58,129 nucleotides of DNA from JAMCZU01 sp964479405 (GTDB lineage: Bacteria > Patescibacteriota > UBA1384 > UBA12157 > JAENIV01), in contig CAYZMA010000002.1 in the NCBI GenBank assembly GCA_964479405.1, positions 1-58,129 on the forward strand, given 5' to 3'. The notes below the pieces were generated by a model, which searched no databases, was not told the origin of the DNA, and worked only from the letters and a program-made list of their open reading frames with translations. Positions within the stretch are counted from its first letter, which is position 1; each line of letters begins with the position of its first letter. Positions 1 to 8,129 of this stretch are shown one piece after another. The translations under genes were made by a program, and so were the position numbers.

Positions 1-4
1 AAAG

Positions 5-49
5 AGGATATTTCTACTTTGCTTACAATAGGATATTACTACTTTGCTT
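5..49. repeat. two 20-bp direct repeats with 25-bp period
   Basis: Positions 5-24 and 30-49 are the same 20-bp sequence with one mismatch (T13 versus A38), so the units start 25 bp apart. They lie just upstream of a good promoter at 71-100. They could be operator half-sites or the end of a longer repeat array cut by the window edge. Which one cannot be told from two copies. Confidence 0.6.
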
Positions 50-70
50 TAACATGGGGTTGTTTTAAGG

Positions 71-100
71 TTGACATATCTGTGTATTTTATGCTATATT
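71..100 (+). promoter_or_regulatory. sigma70-like promoter for the TIM-barrel gene
   Basis: TTGACA at 71-76 is a perfect -35 box. TATATT at 95-100 is a good -10 box with an 18-bp spacer. Transcription would start near 107, giving a leader of about 70 nt before the ATG at 177. Confidence 0.6.
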
Positions 101-176
101 AATAAGCTCTTCTTGAAAAAAGAGTTACTTTGAAAATCTAATCAAAATCATAATTGATAAACAGGGGGACGGATAA

Positions 177-1256
177 ATGCCAAGACCGATGCTGGCGTTG
201 CCGATGGGAAGGAAAGATTGGATAAGAGGTATAAGATGGAATTTTCTAAAATCCTGCGCGCCGATTCTTGATAAATTGGGCTGGTGTATTGGTGTTGAAG
301 TCAAGGGTTTGGTTTTAGAAGGTTGGGCGGAAGATTGTTTTAACAAGATTAAAGCTTTAGGCGGTCGTGTGACTTGGCATCCGCCGACTGATGCGATTGA
401 AAATATGGATAAAATGGAATTTGTTGCCAGCCAAGCCAACAATCTTATAGATTTTGGTTTGGAGGCAGTTACGATTCATTTACCGCCTCTGTTTCTAACA
501 AGTCAACCATTGATAGAAACGAGTCTAAAGCGCTATAATTCATCGGTAGATGCGGGCATTATGCTTGAGCATATTAAATCGCAGGTTAAGATACTGGTTA
601 AATTAAATAAAAAGATGGGTGGTATTCTCCAAATAGAGAATGTGTCGTTGATAAGTTGGAGCAAGGACGAAAATCATCGGCTGACATATCTTGCTTTGCG
701 CGCCGGTAGTTGGCTGGACATTGCTTGGATTAGTAAAGAAGTTGGGGTAAAAACTACCTTTGACAGCGAGCATTATAATTCTGCTCGGAATTTATTAATG
801 GGTATGATGGAAGACGATCTTTGTCGTTTGTCCCGTTGGCGAGTGCCAAGTTCAGCCAAGGTTGGCGAAGATGCTTATAAATTGCATTCAATCACTGGTT
901 ATTGGCTGAAAAAAGGACTGCCACCAGTTGCCTATCGGCAGATTGGTTTGATTGATTATATTGAATTAACTCAACCGACTCTTTTTCATTTGGGTGGAGG
1001 GACCCATGATGTGAACGAAAAGGGTGAATATACTAGTCATTTGCCAATTGATTTGTGTGATCCATATCAGATCAATACTTTAGATCTGATTTTGAGAAAA
1101 ATTCGTGAAACTAACGCCATCGGGGCAGTGGTAGAAGTTTGCGGTCGTTCCGAGGAGGAATGGTTTGGTTATTGGTCGCCACGGATAGAAAACGATGAAG
1201 TGGCTAAAATGCACACATATTTGACAGTTATGAATGAAATAAGCAGGGTAGGCTAA
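177..1256 (+). CDS. xylose isomerase-like TIM-barrel protein (sugar isomerase/epimerase family)
   Basis: A 359-residue protein of the AP-endonuclease-2/xylose-isomerase-like TIM-barrel superfamily, whose members isomerise or epimerise sugars or cut DNA using a metal. The expected acidic and histidine ligands are spaced across the barrel: HLPP at 101-104, E154 in IEN, D196 with H199 in DSEH, H271 in FHLGGG, H277, and E320 in VVEVCGR. A G-rich stretch (CAGGGGGACGG) lies about 10 nt before the ATG and supports this start. It has its own promoter and its terminator overlaps its stop codon, so it is probably transcribed apart from the glycan operon. Base composition is somewhat less AT-rich than the genes downstream. 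The substrate is unknown; a sugar or cyclitol isomerase is likelier than a DNA-repair nuclease because the canonical endonuclease IV motifs are not evident. Confidence 0.75.
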   Translation: MPRPMLALPMGRKDWIRGIRWNFLKSCAPILDKLGWCIGVEVKGLVLEGWAEDCFNKIKALGGRVTWHPPTDAIENMDKMEFVASQANNLIDFGLEAVTIHLPPLFLTSQPLIETSLKRYNSSVDAGIMLEHIKSQVKILVKLNKKMGGILQIENVSLISWSKDENHRLTYLALRAGSWLDIAWISKEVGVKTTFDSEHYNSARNLLMGMMEDDLCRLSRWRVPSSAKVGEDAYKLHSITGYWLKKGLPPVAYRQIGLIDYIELTQPTLFHLGGGTHDVNEKGEYTSHLPIDLCDPYQINTLDLILRKIRETNAIGAVVEVCGRSEEEWFGYWSPRIENDEVAKMHTYLTVMNEISRVG

Positions 1257-1274
1257 AATAGTCTGCCCTTTTTT
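1246..1274 (+). terminator. intrinsic terminator overlapping the stop codon
   Basis: A 9-bp stem (1246-1254 with 1260-1268, two G-U pairs) closes an AAAAT loop and is followed at once by six T (1269-1274). The stop codon TAA at 1254-1256 sits in the stem and loop, so the last codons of the upstream gene form the left arm. Confidence 0.85.
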
Positions 1275-1287
1275 AATATCCTATCAA

Positions 1288-1358
1288 TTGTCATTGCGAG
1301 GCCGGATGGCCGTGGCAATCTTTAAAATAGATTGCTTCGCTATCGCTCGCAATGACAA
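1288..1358. repeat. REP-like palindrome (TCATTGCGAG family)
   Basis: An imperfect inverted repeat. The left arm starts TTGTCATTGCGAG (1288-1300) and the right arm ends CTCGCAATGACAA (1346-1358), with inner arms GCAATCT and AGATTGC around an AT-rich loop. Related copies occur at 2507-2590 and, as a right half only, at 27584-27612. This kind of small mobile palindrome is common between bacterial genes. Confidence 0.8.
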
Positions 1359-1389
1359 ATAAGAGAAGCAAAAGCATTGGTGTCGGCTC

Positions 1390-1417
1390 TTGACAAAAGT
1401 TGACGAATGGGTAAAAT
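1390..1417 (+). promoter_or_regulatory. promoter of the glycan operon
   Basis: TTGACA at 1390-1395 and TAAAAT at 1412-1417 are spaced by 16 bp. A second overlapping TTGACG lies at 1400-1405. It sits after the terminator of the preceding gene and before the first sugar gene, giving a leader of about 57 nt that ends in a strong GGAGG. It is the best candidate for the main promoter of the + strand operon. Confidence 0.55.
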
Positions 1418-1480
1418 TTGCTAAATTGAAAATAGATAAAAAATAGATAAATTTAAAGCAAAACAAGGCGGAGGAAAAAT

Positions 1481-2455
1481 ATGAACGCAGGTGTTATTGG
1501 TGTAGGCAATATGGGGCGACATCATACTAGAAACTATGCTGAAATTTCCGGTGTTAATCTGGTAGCTATTTCAGATATTAATCCTAAAATCGGCAAAGAA
1601 ATTGCCGAAAAATTTAAATGTCAATACTATGAAAACTATAAAGATCTCTTAAAAAATGAAAAACTTGATTTAGTCACCATTGCCGTGCCAACCAAATTAC
1701 ACAAAAAGATTGCTCTAGATTGTATTACCGCTGGCGTTCATATTTTAATTGAAAAACCGATTGCTCTAAATGTTAAGGATGCAAAAGAAGTGGTTGAAAA
1801 AGCTCGGCAAAAAGGGGTTAAATTTACAGTTGGTCATATTGAAAGATTTAATCCGGCTGTTTTAAAGCTTAAGGAAATGATTGATTCGGGCAAGTTGGGT
1901 GAAATTATTTCGGTGGCGACTTTTCGTTTGGGACCACTACCTCCTCAAATTAAAGATGTCAATGTTGTGGTTGATATTGGCGTTCACGATATTGATATTA
2001 TGAATTGGTTTTTCTCTCGCCTACCCCGTAAAATTGTCGCTCAAGGCGGCAAAGCACTGCTGAAAAATCATGAAGATCATGTGGAGGCTTTTTTGGATTA
2101 TGGTAATGGTTCAGGTATTATGATGGCAAATTGGATTACACCTTTAAAAGTCAGAAAACTGACAGTTTCCGGCAAAAAGGCTTATGTTGAACTCAACTAT
2201 ATTACTCAAGAGCTGAATTTTTACGAAAGCAAGGTAATGGAGTCTTACGACGATTTTGGCGATTTTTTAATTAAATTCGGTGACGGTCAAGATAAAAAAA
2301 CCATTGCCGTTAATAATATTGAACCTTTGAAAGCGGAAATTAAGTCGTTTATTAAAGCAATTAAAGAAAACGGCCGGCCGGCAGTAACAGCGAGAGAAGC
2401 GATTGACGCTTTGGACATTGCCTGCAGGATTGATAGAATGATCCGCCGAGCATAG
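1481..2455 (+). CDS. wbpB: Gfo/Idh/MocA oxidoreductase, UDP-HexNAcA 3-dehydrogenase (WbpB/WlbA-like)
   Basis: A 324-residue NAD-dependent dehydrogenase. The Rossmann motif GVGNMG is at 7-12, the family signature EKP at 91-93, and the catalytic-region HD at 169-170 inside VDIGVHDIDIM. Enzymes of this type oxidise C3 of UDP-GlcNAcA to the 3-keto sugar, which WbpE then aminates. The assignment rests on context: a WbpD-like acetyltransferase and a WbpE-like aminotransferase follow within 3 kb, and WbpA- and WbpI-like genes lie near 42-45 kb. GGAGG at 1470-1474 fixes the start with 6-nt spacing. A small hairpin (CGAGC-ATA-GCTCG, 2447-2459) covers the stop codon. A different Gfo/Idh/MocA sugar dehydrogenase is possible on sequence alone. 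Confidence 0.85.
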   Translation: MNAGVIGVGNMGRHHTRNYAEISGVNLVAISDINPKIGKEIAEKFKCQYYENYKDLLKNEKLDLVTIAVPTKLHKKIALDCITAGVHILIEKPIALNVKDAKEVVEKARQKGVKFTVGHIERFNPAVLKLKEMIDSGKLGEIISVATFRLGPLPPQIKDVNVVVDIGVHDIDIMNWFFSRLPRKIVAQGGKALLKNHEDHVEAFLDYGNGSGIMMANWITPLKVRKLTVSGKKAYVELNYITQELNFYESKVMESYDDFGDFLIKFGDGQDKKTIAVNNIEPLKAEIKSFIKAIKENGRPAVTAREAIDALDIACRIDRMIRRA

Positions 2456-2477
2456 CTCGACGGGGAATGACCAATTA

Positions 2478-2617
2478 ATCTAATTATTCTAATTTCTAAT
2501 AGTTATTGTCATTCTGAGCGAAGCGAAGAATCTCCGACAAATGTCGGATGTTGCATTCGCGACAGATCCTTCACTGCGTTCAGGATGACATTAGGTTAAT
2601 TAGAATAATTAGAAATT
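2478..2617. repeat. nested palindrome with REP-like core
   Basis: The core (2507-2590) begins TGTCATTCTGAGCG and ends CAGGATGACA, related to the element at 1288-1358. Inside it is a perfect 7-bp hairpin TCCGACA-AA-TGTCGGA (2533-2548). Outside it are AT-rich inverted arms built on CTAATTATTCTAAT and its complement. The arms resemble those at 54469-54581. The structure fills the gap between the wbpB- and wbpD-like genes. Confidence 0.75.
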
Positions 2618-2622
2618 AAACA

Positions 2623-3294
2623 ATGCCTAAAATAAAAAAACAACAAAAGAAGGATTATTTCATCCATCCCACCGCTATTATTGAAGATGATGTTCAAATT
2701 GGCACTGGCACTAAAGTTTGGCATTATTCGCATATTCGCCAAAATACTAAAATCGGTCAAAACTGTATTGTTGGTAGCGGGGTTTTTATTGATGTTGAGT
2801 CAAAGATTGGCGACAATGTTAAAATTCAAAACAGGGCAATTATTTATCACGAGGCGATTATTGAAAATGGAGTTTTTATTGGTCCCAATGTTTGTTTTAC
2901 CAACGACAAAATTCCTCGGGCGGTTAATCCTGACGGTTCTTTAAAATTGGCTGATGATTGGGAAGTTTCAACCATTAAAATTGGCGAGGGTTCGGCAATT
3001 GGAGCTCACTCGGTTATTACTCCCGGAGTAACAATCGGCAAATGGGCGTTGGTTGGTTCTGGTTCGGTGGTGACTAAAGATTTGCCCGATTTTGCCATGG
3101 CTTTTGGTAATCCGGCCAGAATTCGGGATTTTGTTTGTAAATGCGGACAGAAGCTGAAAGAGGAAATTAGTCGTGATGAAGAAAATATCAAATTTCGTTG
3201 TAATTGCGGTTTGGAAATTACTATTCCTAAAAAAGATTATAAATTAAAAAGTGAACCGCCAACTGAAGAGAAGTTAAAAGTTTGGTTAAGATAA
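2623..3294 (+). CDS. wbpD: left-handed beta-helix N-acetyltransferase (WbpD-like)
   Basis: A 223-residue hexapeptide-repeat acetyltransferase. Rungs such as VQIGTGTKVW, SKIGDNVKIQ and VTIGKWALVG run from about 16 to 155, ending in the GNPARI signature at 162-167. WbpD acetylates the 3-amino group made by the WbpE aminotransferase to give UDP-GlcNAc(3NAc)A. The protein is about 30 residues longer than WbpD of Pseudomonas. The extension carries two C-x-C-G pairs (C172/C174 and C193/C195) that look like a small zinc ribbon. No clear Shine-Dalgarno precedes this ATG. Neighbouring dehydrogenase and aminotransferase genes support the role. Confidence 0.85.
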   Translation: MPKIKKQQKKDYFIHPTAIIEDDVQIGTGTKVWHYSHIRQNTKIGQNCIVGSGVFIDVESKIGDNVKIQNRAIIYHEAIIENGVFIGPNVCFTNDKIPRAVNPDGSLKLADDWEVSTIKIGEGSAIGAHSVITPGVTIGKWALVGSGSVVTKDLPDFAMAFGNPARIRDFVCKCGQKLKEEISRDEENIKFRCNCGLEITIPKKDYKLKSEPPTEEKLKVWLR

Positions 3295-3317
3295 AATATA
3301 CAAAATCCAAATGACAA

Positions 3318-4028
3318 ATGAAAATACATCCAGATTGGAAAATTAAAGAAGAAGTGATCAATGAAAATATCAAGACAATGTTTAAGAATCCGCCTTCTTA
3401 TTTTCGAAAAAGACTTGAAAAAATTGGTTTTTTTGGCAAAGACAAAATTATGCTAGACGCTGGTTGCGGCGCTGGTTATTGGTCAATTGCCGGTACTTAT
3501 TTGAATAAAAAAGTTTATGGTATTGATATCACGCCAAAATATTTGGCCTACGCTAAGATTTTGAAAAGTAGATTTAAAAAAAGAAATTTAGGATTAATTC
3601 TGGGTAAAATTGAAAAATTACCATATGAAAATAATTTTTTCGATTACATTATATCTTATAGCGTTTGGATGTTTACTGATAAAAATCAGTCATTGAAGGA
3701 ATTTTATCGAGTTTTAAAACCTGGTGGTAAGCTATATCTTGGTAGTATTACTGGTCCTGCTTGGTATCCTGGTTTAATAATAAAAGGATTAAAACTTGGT
3801 CGTAGAGAACTTATTATTTCTGGGTTTATATCAATATTTCGCGGATTGCCACTTTCGACAAAAAAAACGGGTCAAATTTTAGAAAGAAATAATTTCCAAG
3901 TTTTAGAAATTGCTGGCGATGGTGAAATCGGGGAGCAAAAAATTAAGGTCAAACCGATTTTGCCTGCCAAATTTTTAGGTTTTTGGAATATTTATGAAAT
4001 ATTAGCAATAAAAAAATTAGATAATTAG
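3318..4028 (+). CDS. class I SAM-dependent methyltransferase
   Basis: A 236-residue protein of the Methyltransf_11 type. Motif I is DAGCGAG (47-53), the acidic residue that would bind the SAM ribose is in YGID (67-70), motif IV is the FDYIISYSVWMF region (108-119), and LKPGGKL (133-139) is the usual post-motif. It lies between the wbpD- and wbpE-like genes, so it may methylate a glycan or nucleotide-sugar intermediate, but the acceptor cannot be read from sequence. It overlaps no neighbour and no strong ribosome site is seen. Confidence 0.8.
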   Translation: MKIHPDWKIKEEVINENIKTMFKNPPSYFRKRLEKIGFFGKDKIMLDAGCGAGYWSIAGTYLNKKVYGIDITPKYLAYAKILKSRFKKRNLGLILGKIEKLPYENNFFDYIISYSVWMFTDKNQSLKEFYRVLKPGGKLYLGSITGPAWYPGLIIKGLKLGRRELIISGFISIFRGLPLSTKKTGQILERNNFQVLEIAGDGEIGEQKIKVKPILPAKFLGFWNIYEILAIKKLDN

Positions 4029-4110
4029 ATAAATAGATGAATAGATGAATAGATGAATAGAAAAATAGGGATACTGGTTACCCCTATTTATCCATTAGTC
4101 TATTAATCTA
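4020..4110. repeat. octamer tandem repeat forming a long imperfect hairpin
   Basis: ATAGATGA is repeated 3.5 times at 4033-4060. The sequence then folds back: AATAGGG pairs with CCCCTATT across ATACTGGTTA, and the AT-rich flank (about 4084-4109) is largely complementary to the repeat. The structure fills the gap before the wbpE-like gene and could stall or end transcription, or protect mRNA. Confidence 0.6.
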
Positions 4111-4126
4111 AAAACTGGAGGTTTTT

Positions 4127-5227
4127 ATGCGTGTGAACATTGCTTCTCCTCAAATTGGGAAAGAGGAAATCAAGGCTGTTACGGATGTGATGAAGTCGGG
4201 AATGTTGGCTCAAGGGCCAAAAGTCAAGGAATTTGAAGAAAAATTTGCCAAGTTCATCGGCACAAAGTATGCCGTCGCCACTTCTTCAGGGACAACGGCA
4301 TTAGAGGTTGCTCTTCGCGCCCACGGCATCGGGACAGATGACGAGGTCATCACTACATCCTTTACATTCATAGCCAGCGCTAATTCTATTCTTTACACGG
4401 GCGCACGACCGGTTTTTACCGATATTAATGAGACAACTTTTAATCTTGATCCGGAAAAAATAGAAAAAGCCATCACCAAGAAAACAAAGGCAATTCTGCC
4501 GGTTCATCTTTATGGACAAGCTTGCGATATGACTAAAATTATGGCGATTGCGCGAAAGCATAAATTAATAGTGATTGAAGATGCTTGCCAATCTCACGGT
4601 GCGGAATATAGAAATAAAAAAGTTGGTTCTTTTGGTACGAGCGCTTTTTCTCTTTATCCGACTAAAAATATGACTACTGGCGAAGGCGGCATGATAACCA
4701 CGAATTCTAAAGAAATTTACGATCAAGCTAACTTAATTCGAGCCCATGGTTCAAAAATTAAGTATTATCACGATATTTTGGGTTATAATTACAGAATGAC
4801 CGATATTGAGGGAGCAATTGGTATTGAGCAACTTAAAAAGCTGAATAAATTTAACTCTTTAAGAATTAAAAATGCTAAATTTTTAAATAAAAATTTAGGT
4901 AAAATTGCGGGGATTATTGTGCCGGAGGAGGCTATGGGTGCAAAGCACGTTTATCATCAATACACTATTAGGGTGATTGGGGATTTTGGAGGAAGCCGCG
5001 ATAATGTCTTAAAAAAATTAACCGAAGCAGGTATTGGCACGGCCGTTTTTTATCCTTTGCCTTTGAACGAGCAGAAAGTTTATCAAGATTTGGGATACAA
5101 ATCAAACACGCCGATTGCCAAGAAAGTTTCTGAAGAAGTCTTGTCTTTACCGGTCCATCCGGAATTAAAAACAAGCGACTTAAATTACATTGTTAAAGCA
5201 TTTCAAAAGATGGCACAGCGCTCATGA
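4127..5227 (+). CDS. wbpE: DegT/DnrJ/EryC1/StrS aminotransferase (WbpE-like)
   Basis: A 366-residue PLP-dependent sugar aminotransferase. The PLP-phosphate region is SSGTTALEVALRA, the ring-stacking and acid residues are in EDACQSHGA (151-159), and the Schiff-base lysine is K180 in YPTKNMTTGEGG. In the WbpB/WbpE pair, the 3-keto-UDP-sugar made by WbpB is aminated with glutamate as donor. GGAGG at 4117-4121 fixes the start. A paralogue at 31256-32395 keeps the same motifs but belongs to another subcluster. Confidence 0.88.
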   Translation: MRVNIASPQIGKEEIKAVTDVMKSGMLAQGPKVKEFEEKFAKFIGTKYAVATSSGTTALEVALRAHGIGTDDEVITTSFTFIASANSILYTGARPVFTDINETTFNLDPEKIEKAITKKTKAILPVHLYGQACDMTKIMAIARKHKLIVIEDACQSHGAEYRNKKVGSFGTSAFSLYPTKNMTTGEGGMITTNSKEIYDQANLIRAHGSKIKYYHDILGYNYRMTDIEGAIGIEQLKKLNKFNSLRIKNAKFLNKNLGKIAGIIVPEEAMGAKHVYHQYTIRVIGDFGGSRDNVLKKLTEAGIGTAVFYPLPLNEQKVYQDLGYKSNTPIAKKVSEEVLSLPVHPELKTSDLNYIVKAFQKMAQRS

Positions 5228-5670
5228 AGGAAGTCATGGACACTAAAAATTATTGGCAAAAACGGCATTCACGGACGGATATTAGCACAGTTGGATTTAT
5301 CGGTTTTGGAATAACGTATAATTTTTGGATGTATAAAATCAAATCGATAGTTTTTAAATCAACTATAAAAATTCAAAAAGTTTTTTTTGCTATTCCCTTA
5401 ATGCTTACAAAAATGTTTTTTTGGCGACTTAAGGAAAAATATATTATTCGCGACTTTCATCCTTTGGTTTTATTTTATTTTTTTGGGATTTTGATGGGTT
5501 TAATTTCTATTTTTTTGTTTGTTCGGATAATCTATCTTTGGCCTATTTATGGTTTTGTGCCCAGCACCAGTTTTTTAGCTTGGATGTTGAGTATTATCAC
5601 TTCTTTGCAATTTACGATGTTTGCCATGTGGTTTGATATGGATTATAACAAAGACTTGAAAGGAAAATAA
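5224..5670 (+). pseudogene. chimeric remnant: methyltransferase N-terminus joined to GT2 C-terminus
   Basis: A 148-residue open frame in ATGA overlap with the aminotransferase. Residues about 48-148 closely match the C-terminal part of the GT2 protein at 25422-26378: both have FFWRLK, KYII.DFHPL and FAMWFDMD.NKDL and the same two membrane segments (about 81-103 and 116-137). Residues 1-47 (YWQKRH, VGFIGFG, YNFWMYKI) do not match that GT2. They look like the start of a class I methyltransferase family that begins this way; that part is by eye and less certain. Both catalytic cores are missing, so this is most simply a deletion that fused two former genes. It could still be expressed as a small two-helix membrane protein. 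Confidence 0.7.
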
Positions 5671-6612
5671 ATGGGAAAATATATTGTTACCGGCGGCGCC
5701 GGTTTTATCGGTTCAAATATTGTCAAAGAATTAGTTCGCCGCCATCAAAAAGTAAAGGTTATTGATAATTTATTAACTGGTAAAAAGCAAAATATCAAGG
5801 ATATTATCAAAGAGATAGATTTTGTTAAAGGAGACATTTGCAATCTCAAATTACTCCAAAAAGAATTTCAGGGATATGATTATGTTTTGCATCAAGCCGC
5901 TTTAGTTTCTGTGCCCCGCTCTATTGCCGAGCCTGAAAGAAGTAATAAAAATAACATAGATGGTACCTTAAACGTTCTGATTGCCAGCCGGGATCAAAAA
6001 ATTAAAAGAGTGGTTTGCGCTTCTTCCAGTTCGGTTTATGGAGATATCAAAAGCGATTTTAAAATAGAAGGCAAAACCGGCCAGTTACTTTCTCCTTATG
6101 CTTTAACCAAATATGCCAGCGAAGTTTATTGTCGGCTTTTTTATCAAATTTATGGTTTAGAGACGATTTGTTTAAGATATTTTAATGTTTTTGGCCCCAA
6201 TCAGAATCCGGAAAGCCAATATGCGGCTGTTATCCCAAAATTCATTACCGGCATTTTTAAGGGTATAAGACCAGTCATTTTTGGTGATGGTCGCCAATCA
6301 CGAGATTTTACTTTTGTCAAAAATAATGTTGAAGCCAATATCTTAGCCGCTCATTCAACAAGAGGGGCTGGAGAAGTTTTTAATATCGCTTGTGGTCAAA
6401 GCTATAGCTTGAATGATTTAGTGAGCTTAATTAATCAAGAGTTAGGAACTAAAATCAAACCAGTTTATCAAAAACCGAGGCATGGCGACATTAAAGACTC
6501 CAAAGCTGATATTAATAAAGCTAAAAAAATACTTGGTTATAAACCTGTAATAAATTTTGAAGAAGGTTTAAAGAAAACACTTAAATGGTACCAAGAAAAA
6601 TTGAAATACTAA
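5671..6612 (+). CDS. NAD-dependent epimerase, UDP-GlcNAc 4-epimerase-like (WbpP/TviC type)
   Basis: A 313-residue extended SDR. The NAD motif GGAGFIG is at 8-14, the catalytic serine lies in ASSSSVYG (117-124), and the YxxxK pair is Y143/K147. The segment QAALVSVPRSIAEP and the later GDGRQSRDFTFV are typical of the WbpP subgroup, which interconverts UDP-GlcNAc and UDP-GalNAc or their uronic acids at C4. It follows the chimeric remnant directly and precedes a flippase. Three other extended SDR epimerases lie at 30282, 32397 and 37763; this one is the closest to WbpP. Confidence 0.8.
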   Translation: MGKYIVTGGAGFIGSNIVKELVRRHQKVKVIDNLLTGKKQNIKDIIKEIDFVKGDICNLKLLQKEFQGYDYVLHQAALVSVPRSIAEPERSNKNNIDGTLNVLIASRDQKIKRVVCASSSSVYGDIKSDFKIEGKTGQLLSPYALTKYASEVYCRLFYQIYGLETICLRYFNVFGPNQNPESQYAAVIPKFITGIFKGIRPVIFGDGRQSRDFTFVKNNVEANILAAHSTRGAGEVFNIACGQSYSLNDLVSLINQELGTKIKPVYQKPRHGDIKDSKADINKAKKILGYKPVINFEEGLKKTLKWYQEKLKY

Positions 6613-6641
6613 TACAATACTAATACGAACTAACTCAAATT

Positions 6642-8102
6642 ATGATTGCACATTTTAAACGTTTAACAGGTCAAATATTTTATTATGGTTTAGGTGATAT
6701 AGCGACAAAACTTATTACTGTTTTAATTTTACCTATTTTTGCTCGTTATTTAACACCGGCTGATTTTGGTGTGGCTTCTATTTTAATAGTGAGTACTATT
6801 TTAGTTTCTGGTTTAGCTGATTTAGGTCTTTCGGTTAGCACTTACCGTTTTTATTATGAAGGAAAAGATCAAAATAAATTTCGCTTAATTTCAACTGTTC
6901 AAATTTTTTCAACTTTAATAACAATTATTATTGCTTTTGTAGTAATATTTTTCTCTCAATCTTTGTCGCAAATATTCTTTAAAACTTCTGATTATAATTA
7001 TATTATTATTTTGGCATTTTTAAGCATTCCTCTTAACAATCTGACTGTTGCTCAAATCAATCGTTTGAAATTGGAAAATAAGGCCAAAGTTTGTGCCAAT
7101 ATCCAAATTACAAAAGCCTTAACGGATATTATTTTTAAGGTTATTTTAATTATTTTTTTAAAACATGGCATAAATGGGTTATTTGAAGGTCAAATAATCA
7201 ATGCTACTATCTATGCGATTATTTTTATAATTTATTCATTGAGGATTACTGGATTCGGATTTTCCTATACACTTTTAAAAAAAATGCTTAGATTTGGTTT
7301 GCCTTTTGCCTTTAGTCCTATTTTTTTTTGGATTTTAAATTGGGCTGATCGACTAATTTTAGGTAGAATGACTAATATGACCGAGGTTGGACTCTATACA
7401 CTTGGCTATACTGTTGGGATGGCGGTGATGCTACCCGTAGGTGCTTTTACGACGGCATGGCCAACTTTTTATATGTCGGTTATTAAAGAGCCAAAGGCTA
7501 AAAAATTTTTCTCTCTTGTGTTGACTTATTTTTCTCTTATTATTGGCTATTTTGCCTTATTGATTATTATTTTGTCACCCGATTATTTTTATTTTTTGAC
7601 TCCGGTCCAATTTCATAGCGCTTATACAATTGTTCCAATGGTTGCTTTTTCTTATATTTTCTTAGGTCATTATTCTATTATGATTACCGGTACTTATTTA
7701 AAACGTAAAACATTTTATATTTTTATAACTGAAGTTTTGGCTATAATCATTAACTTAGGGCTATTATTTCTTCTTGTTCCTCGCTTCGGTAGAATAGGTG
7801 CGGCTTGGGCGACCCTTGGGTCTTATTTTGCCTTACCGGTTATAATCTATGCCTTGACTTTTAAAGTCTTCCCGATAAAATATGAATACAAAAGGTTAAT
7901 TCAAATTTTAATAGCCATACTAATTGTTTTGTGGATTAATCAGTTTTTATATGCACCTAATATTTGGAATTTGTTTTTAAGATTGCTCATTTCCTTATTT
8001 TATCCTCTCATTTTATTATTAATGGGATTTTTTGAAAAAACAGAAATTAAATTATTAAAATTAAATTTTGCTAAATATTCATCAAAAATTATTAAAAAAT
8101 AA
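6642..8102 (+). CDS. wzx: Wzx-type polysaccharide flippase
   Basis: A 486-residue hydrophobic protein with about 12-14 membrane segments and the usual N-terminus of the MATE-related polysaccharide exporter family (FYYGLGDIATKLITVLILPIFARYLTPADFG region). Such proteins flip undecaprenyl-linked glycans across the inner membrane. Positive residues in the ADRLILGRM segment fit the family. A second flippase is at 36288-37763, and an ABC exporter is at 9579-11664, so the locus encodes more than one export route. Confidence 0.88.
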   Translation: MIAHFKRLTGQIFYYGLGDIATKLITVLILPIFARYLTPADFGVASILIVSTILVSGLADLGLSVSTYRFYYEGKDQNKFRLISTVQIFSTLITIIIAFVVIFFSQSLSQIFFKTSDYNYIIILAFLSIPLNNLTVAQINRLKLENKAKVCANIQITKALTDIIFKVILIIFLKHGINGLFEGQIINATIYAIIFIIYSLRITGFGFSYTLLKKMLRFGLPFAFSPIFFWILNWADRLILGRMTNMTEVGLYTLGYTVGMAVMLPVGAFTTAWPTFYMSVIKEPKAKKFFSLVLTYFSLIIGYFALLIIILSPDYFYFLTPVQFHSAYTIVPMVAFSYIFLGHYSIMITGTYLKRKTFYIFITEVLAIIINLGLLFLLVPRFGRIGAAWATLGSYFALPVIIYALTFKVFPIKYEYKRLIQILIAILIVLWINQFLYAPNIWNLFLRLLISLFYPLILLLMGFFEKTEIKLLKLNFAKYSSKIIKK

Positions 8103-8129
8103 AAAAAACAGCTCTAAACTTAGAAAAAC

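Noticed and set aside
1..60. CRISPR array
   Set aside because: Only two repeat units separated by 5 bp; no spacers of proper length and no cas genes in the window.
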